Assembly (NCBI GenBank): GCA_014378185.1
Contig: JACMOE010000565.1
Span: 1 to 9,772, forward strand
Reading direction: 5' to 3'
From: Gemmatimonadaceae bacterium
GTDB taxonomy: Bacteria > Gemmatimonadota > Gemmatimonadetes > Gemmatimonadales > Gemmatimonadaceae
DNA length: 9,772 nt
Shown one piece after another: positions 6,719-9,772 of this stretch. Each line of letters opens with the position of its first letter. Position 1 is the first letter of the stretch. The translations under genes were made by a program, and so were the position numbers. The notes under the pieces are model-generated. The model worked only from the letters and a program-made list of their open reading frames with translations, searched no databases and was not told the origin of the DNA.

Positions 6719-7794
6719 CGCTGCTCTCCGTTCGCGATCTCACGAAGCACTTTCCCATCAAGCGCGGCATTTTCGGGCAGGTGAGCGGACAGGTGCGCGC
6801 GGTGGACGGCGTGTCGTTCGACGTCGCGGCCGGGGAGACGCTCGCACTCGTGGGCGAATCCGGCTGCGGCAAGTCCACCACCGGCCGCGCCGTGCTGCGG
6901 CTCATCGAGCCCACGTCCGGCTCCGTGCAGTTCGACGGCAACGACGTGCTGAGCCTTGGGGCGGGTGACCTGCGTCGCCTCCGCCGGAAGATGCAGATCG
7001 TCTTCCAGGATCCCTTTTCGTCGCTCAATCCGCGCATGTCCATCGGCGCCATCGTGCGCGAGGGACTTACCATTCACGGCCTGGCCGAAGGTGCTGCGGC
7101 CGACGCGCGGGTGAATCAGTTGCTGGAGGAAGTCGGGCTGCGCCCCGAATACGCCAGCCGTTCCCCGCACGAGTTTTCCGGCGGCCAGCGCCAGCGCGTC
7201 GGCATCGCGCGCGCGCTTTCGGTGGAACCCACCTTCATCGTGTGCGATGAGCCGGTGAGCGCGCTGGACGTGAGCGTGCAGGCGCAGGTGGTGAACCTGC
7301 TCCAGGATCTCCAGCGCGATCGCGGACTCGCGTACCTGTTCATCGCGCACGACCTGTCTGTCGTCGAGCATATCGCGAATCGCGTGGCCGTCATGTACCT
7401 GGGCCACATCGTGGAGCTCGCGGCGGTGGACGACCTCTACGGCACGCCGATCATGCCATACACGCAGGCGCTGCTGTCGGCAGTGCCTGCACCAGACCCG
7501 GGTGTGAAGCGCGAGCGCATCCTGCTCGCTGGAGACGTGCCGTCGCCGGCGAATCCGCCGTCGGGTTGCGTCTTTCATCCGCGCTGCCAGCACCCCGCGC
7601 GCGACGCGGCGTGCGCCACCATCGTTCCACCGCTGGAAGAGAAGGCGCCGGGCCACTGGGCTGCCTGCATCAAGCAACCTCCCACGACCGTTTCGTGGGA
7701 GGCACAGAAGGAGGCGGGCGGCACCAACCCACCGGACTTCTTCCTCCCTCGCGCCGCGCTGCATCGCAGCGTGGACGCCACCACCGCGCACTAA
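6715..7794 (+). CDS. dppF: Peptide ABC transporter ATP-binding protein, DppF/OppF type, with extended C-terminus
   Basis: The second ATPase of the importer. The ATG at 6715 overlaps the dppD stop (ATGA) and is preceded by GGGAG at 6700-6704; the frame stays open further upstream, but there it lies inside dppD and does not match the family. The 359-residue protein has Walker A GESGCGKS (47-54), Q-loop Q98, signature FSGGQRQR (154-161), Walker B FIVCDEP (174-180, E179) and H-loop H212. C285, C291, C300 and C318 repeat the cluster-type cysteine pattern of DppD. Family members usually end soon after the last cysteine. Here about 39 residues follow (321-359), rich in Pro, Thr and Ala with no recognisable motif, and their DNA carries a perfect 10-bp inverted repeat (7678-7702). 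The tail may be former intergenic sequence now read as protein. Confidence 0.95.
   Translation: MTLLSVRDLTKHFPIKRGIFGQVSGQVRAVDGVSFDVAAGETLALVGESGCGKSTTGRAVLRLIEPTSGSVQFDGNDVLSLGAGDLRRLRRKMQIVFQDPFSSLNPRMSIGAIVREGLTIHGLAEGAAADARVNQLLEEVGLRPEYASRSPHEFSGGQRQRVGIARALSVEPTFIVCDEPVSALDVSVQAQVVNLLQDLQRDRGLAYLFIAHDLSVVEHIANRVAVMYLGHIVELAAVDDLYGTPIMPYTQALLSAVPAPDPGVKRERILLAGDVPSPANPPSGCVFHPRCQHPARDAACATIVPPLEEKAPGHWAACIKQPPTTVSWEAQKEAGGTNPPDFFLPRAALHRSVDATTAH
7678..7702. repeat. Perfect 10-bp inverted repeat inside the 3' end of dppF
   Basis: The arms CCTCCCACGA (7678-7687) and TCGTGGGAGG (7693-7702) are exact reverse complements around a 5-base loop. In RNA this would be a stable hairpin about 90 bases before the dppF stop. 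No T-run follows, so it is not a standard intrinsic terminator. A Shine-Dalgarno-like GAAGGAGG (7707-7714) follows with no start codon at suitable distance, and a second CCTCCC copy (7743-7748) could pair with the GGGAGG of the right arm instead. It might be an RNA processing or attenuation site between the ABC genes and the POT gene, or a dispersed palindromic repeat. Confidence 0.6.
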
Positions 7795-7822
7795 TCACCT
7801 CGGCGCCAGGCGCTCGCACGCG

Positions 7823-9391
7823 ATGACAGACAAGTCCGTATTCCAGCAGCCACAGGCGGCGACGCTCACGCACGACGAGACGCCGGAGGGGTTGTTGCGG
7901 CTCACCGGTAACCGATCGTTCTTCGGGCATCCGAGCGGCCTCTCCACACTCTTCTTCACCGAGATGTGGGAGCGGTTCTCGTACTACGGAATCCGCCCGC
8001 TCCTGATCCTGTTCATGACGGCGGCGCTCGCGAGCGGCGGTTTCGCGTTCACGCGCGAGTCGGCTGCCGCCATCGTGGGGATTTACGCCTCGTCCGTCTA
8101 TCTCGCGTCGCTACCCGGCGGGTGGATCGCCGACCGATGGCTGGGGTTGCGCCGTGCGATCTGGTGGGGCGGCGTACTCATTGCGCTCGGGCATCTCTCC
8201 ATCGCCCTGTCGGCGGTGTTCGCGCACCAGGCGTTCTTCCTCGGCCTCATCCTCATCGTGATGGGCACGGGGCTGCTCAAACCGAACATTTCCGCCATCG
8301 TCGGCGACTTGTACCCGGAAGGCGGTGCGCGGCGCGACAGCGGTTTCGCCATCTTCTACATGGGCATCAACCTCGGCGCGTTCGTTGCGCCGTTCCTCAC
8401 CGGCACCCTGGGTGAGCGGGTCGGCTGGCATTGGGGCTTCGGCGTGGCCGGGCTGGGAATGCTGTTGGGCCTGCTCACGTATCGCGCGCGCGCAAACCGC
8501 ACACTCGGGACCATCCGCCTTCGGCCGTCGGTGGGGGAGGCGCAGCAGCGACAGGTGCGCAACACCACGTTCGCCGGGCTCGCCCTCATCGCCGTCGTCG
8601 TCGCGCTCGCGATGGCCGGCGTGATCCCGATCAACCCGGTGGCCATCGCGCAGAAAATGACCGTCGTCATCGGCGTGATGGCCGTGGCGTACTTCACCTA
8701 CCTCTTCTTTTTCGCCGGCCTCGATCGCGACGAAATCAAGCGGACCGGGGTCATCCTCGTCCTGTTCGTGTTCTCCGCCATCTTCTGGTCGGCGTACGAG
8801 CAGGCGCCGACTTCACTCAACCTCTTCGCGCGCGACTTCACGGACCGGCACATCTTCGGCTGGGAGATGCCGACGCTCTGGCTCCAGTCTGCCACGCCGT
8901 TCTTCGTGATCGCGCTCTCTCCAATATTCGCGGCCGTCTGGCTCGCGCTCGCGAAGCGCAGCATTGACTTGTCGGCCCCCACGAAGTTCGCCTTCGCGCT
9001 CTTCGCGGCGGGGCTGTCCTACCTCATCATGGTGTCCGCCACGAACCACGTGATTGCCGGAGGCGGCGTGGGTGCTCGCGTGTCCGTGCTCTGGCTGCTC
9101 GTGACGTACTTCCTGCAGGTCATCGGCGAACTCGCGCTCAGTCCCGTGGGGCTCAGCTCCGTCACGAAGCTCGCGCCGCCGCGATTCATTGGGCAGATGA
9201 TGGGCGTCTGGTTCATGTCCATCGCGCTCGGCAACCTGGTGGCCGGTCTCCTGGGTGGTCAGGTCGATCCCGAGAAGCTGGCGTCGATGCCGCTGCTGTT
9301 CCAGCGCACGGCCGTGACGCTGTTCATCGCGGCGGCGCTGCTGGCCGCGATGGTGATCCCCATCCGCAACATGATGAAGAGCCGCGACTGA
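7823..9391 (+). CDS. Proton-dependent oligopeptide transporter, POT/PTR2 family (MFS)
   Basis: An inner-membrane symporter of 522 residues that should import di- and tripeptides with protons. The first helix carries the POT signature FTEMWERFSYYG (45-56), with the proton-coupling ExxER residues E47, E50 and R51. Further landmarks are GGWIADRWLG (99-108), GTGLLKPNIS with K153 (148-157), the PTR2 motif FYMGINLGAF (178-187), FWSAYEQAPTSLNLFA with E326 (321-336) and GELALSPVGLS with E436 (435-445). These match the lysine and glutamates important in characterised bacterial POTs. Length and many hydrophobic segments fit the usual 14-helix bacterial form. The ATG lies 28 bp after the dppF stop with only a weak AGG at 7808-7810, so co-transcription with the ABC genes is likely. 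The substrate range is not readable from sequence; some POT relatives carry other small molecules. Confidence 0.93.
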   Translation: MTDKSVFQQPQAATLTHDETPEGLLRLTGNRSFFGHPSGLSTLFFTEMWERFSYYGIRPLLILFMTAALASGGFAFTRESAAAIVGIYASSVYLASLPGGWIADRWLGLRRAIWWGGVLIALGHLSIALSAVFAHQAFFLGLILIVMGTGLLKPNISAIVGDLYPEGGARRDSGFAIFYMGINLGAFVAPFLTGTLGERVGWHWGFGVAGLGMLLGLLTYRARANRTLGTIRLRPSVGEAQQRQVRNTTFAGLALIAVVVALAMAGVIPINPVAIAQKMTVVIGVMAVAYFTYLFFFAGLDRDEIKRTGVILVLFVFSAIFWSAYEQAPTSLNLFARDFTDRHIFGWEMPTLWLQSATPFFVIALSPIFAAVWLALAKRSIDLSAPTKFAFALFAAGLSYLIMVSATNHVIAGGGVGARVSVLWLLVTYFLQVIGELALSPVGLSSVTKLAPPRFIGQMMGVWFMSIALGNLVAGLLGGQVDPEKLASMPLLFQRTAVTLFIAAALLAAMVIPIRNMMKSRD

Positions 9392-9394
9392 CCC

Positions 9395-9772
9395 TCACGG
9401 CCACGCAAATATTGACGAAGGCACGGTGAGCTCGCGGCCGATCTGCACGTCGCGAGCTTCCCGAAACGCGAACTGCGAGCGGTCCGCGCTCGTGATCTTC
9501 ACGGTCCAGCGCGCATTCGCGCCGCTGTTGAGCGGGAACGCGACGTCCACGCGGTACATGCGCGCCGACCGGGGCGGGACCGTCGCGAGAATGCTGAATC
9601 CCAGCGACGTCTTGATGGGCGTGGTCACACCGAAGGGCACATCGCCCGCCCACTGGCGCCCCGCGTCGGCGAAGAACGCAACTCCGGCATCGGCAAAGCC
9701 GAACGTCGCGAGCCCGGCCGCGACCTTCTTGATCGCATCTGCGGAGCCCTGCCCGCGCAGGAAATTCACGTC
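9395..9772 (-). CDS. C-terminal end of a probable outer-membrane beta-barrel protein (Omp85/surface-antigen-like), cut by window edge
   Basis: The last 125 codons of a minus-strand gene that continues past the right edge; the GTG at 9769 is probably an internal valine, since the frame is open to the end of the window. The visible part has alternating polar and hydrophobic strands typical of barrels: GVAFFADAGRQWAG, then a strand with TSLGFSILATVPP, then ARMYRVDVAFPLNSG, then RWTVKITSAD. The DAGRxW turn followed by a glycine-rich strand and a YRVDVAFPL strand resembles the C-terminal end of surface-antigen (D15/Omp85) barrels. The final stretch after that (about 35 residues, ending FAWP) does not end in the aromatic residue usual for Bam substrates. 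Family call is from pattern memory only; it could be another barrel type. It converges with the POT gene, 3 bp between stop codons. Confidence 0.6.
   Translation of the reverse strand, partial: DVNFLRGQGSADAIKKVAAGLATFGFADAGVAFFADAGRQWAGDVPFGVTTPIKTSLGFSILATVPPRSARMYRVDVAFPLNSGANARWTVKITSADRSQFAFREARDVQIGRELTVPSSIFAWP

Noticed and set aside
5324..7791. Two long minus-strand open frames (about 457 and 452 codons) opposite dppC, dppD and dppF
   Set aside because: They mirror genuine genes in phase with third-position GC bias, their products are rich in Arg and His with no motif, and all conserved residues are on the plus strand.
7803..7813. Short inverted repeat GCGCC-A-GGCGC between dppF and the POT gene
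   Set aside because: A 1-base loop cannot form a normal hairpin and there is no T-run; likely composition.
1..9772. Mobile elements, CRISPR arrays, tRNA or rRNA genes, toxin-antitoxin or defence genes
   Set aside because: I found no transposase, integrase, regular repeat-spacer pattern, tRNA-like or rRNA-like sequence, or defence-type motif. Nearly every base is covered by recognisable metabolic, transport or envelope genes.

Overview
The window is GC-rich, gene-dense bacterial chromosome with no mobile element, phage, CRISPR or RNA gene that I can see. A lipidated periplasmic binding protein and the C-terminal part of an apparent outer-membrane beta-barrel point to a diderm (Gram-negative) organism. 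The high GC and general protein style would fit a group such as Gemmatimonadota, but no feature here proves the phylum, so this is only a guess.

Layout. Positions 1-1130 (minus) hold the N-terminal 376 codons of the glycine cleavage P-protein GcvP, which runs off the left edge. A 117-bp intergenic region (1131-1247) with two inverted repeats separates it from a divergent gene (1248-2018, plus) for a lipoyl/octanoyl transferase of the LplA/LipM superfamily. An 83-bp gap with a plausible promoter follows. Then comes a tightly packed five-gene cluster for a Dpp/Opp-type peptide ABC importer: lipoprotein binding protein (2102-3808), two permeases (3812-4783 and 4785-5690) and two ATPases (5687-6718 and 6715-7794). 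The genes are 1-3 bp apart or share ATGA overlaps. Only 28 bp later is a proton-coupled peptide transporter of the POT/PTR2 family (7823-9391), probably in the same operon. At the right edge a minus-strand gene (9395 to beyond 9772) converges on it with only 3 bp between stop codons; it looks like the C-terminal end of an Omp85/surface-antigen-type barrel.

How the genes work together. GcvP decarboxylates glycine and passes the aminomethyl group to lipoyl-GcvH. The divergent transferase carries the catalytic-type cysteine of LipM, the enzyme that loads octanoate onto GcvH, so the two genes may serve the same pathway. The remaining genes form a peptide-uptake block with two energetically different importers, one ATP-driven and one proton-driven. 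Together the theme is uptake of peptides and use of their amino acids (inference).

I found no convincing undescribed system. The points most worth checking are a perfect 10-bp inverted repeat inside an unusual C-terminal tail of the last ABC ATPase gene, a perfect 7-bp hairpin abutting the gcvP ribosome binding site, and the divergent gcvP/lipM-like pairing. No stretch longer than 300 bases lacks a gene.
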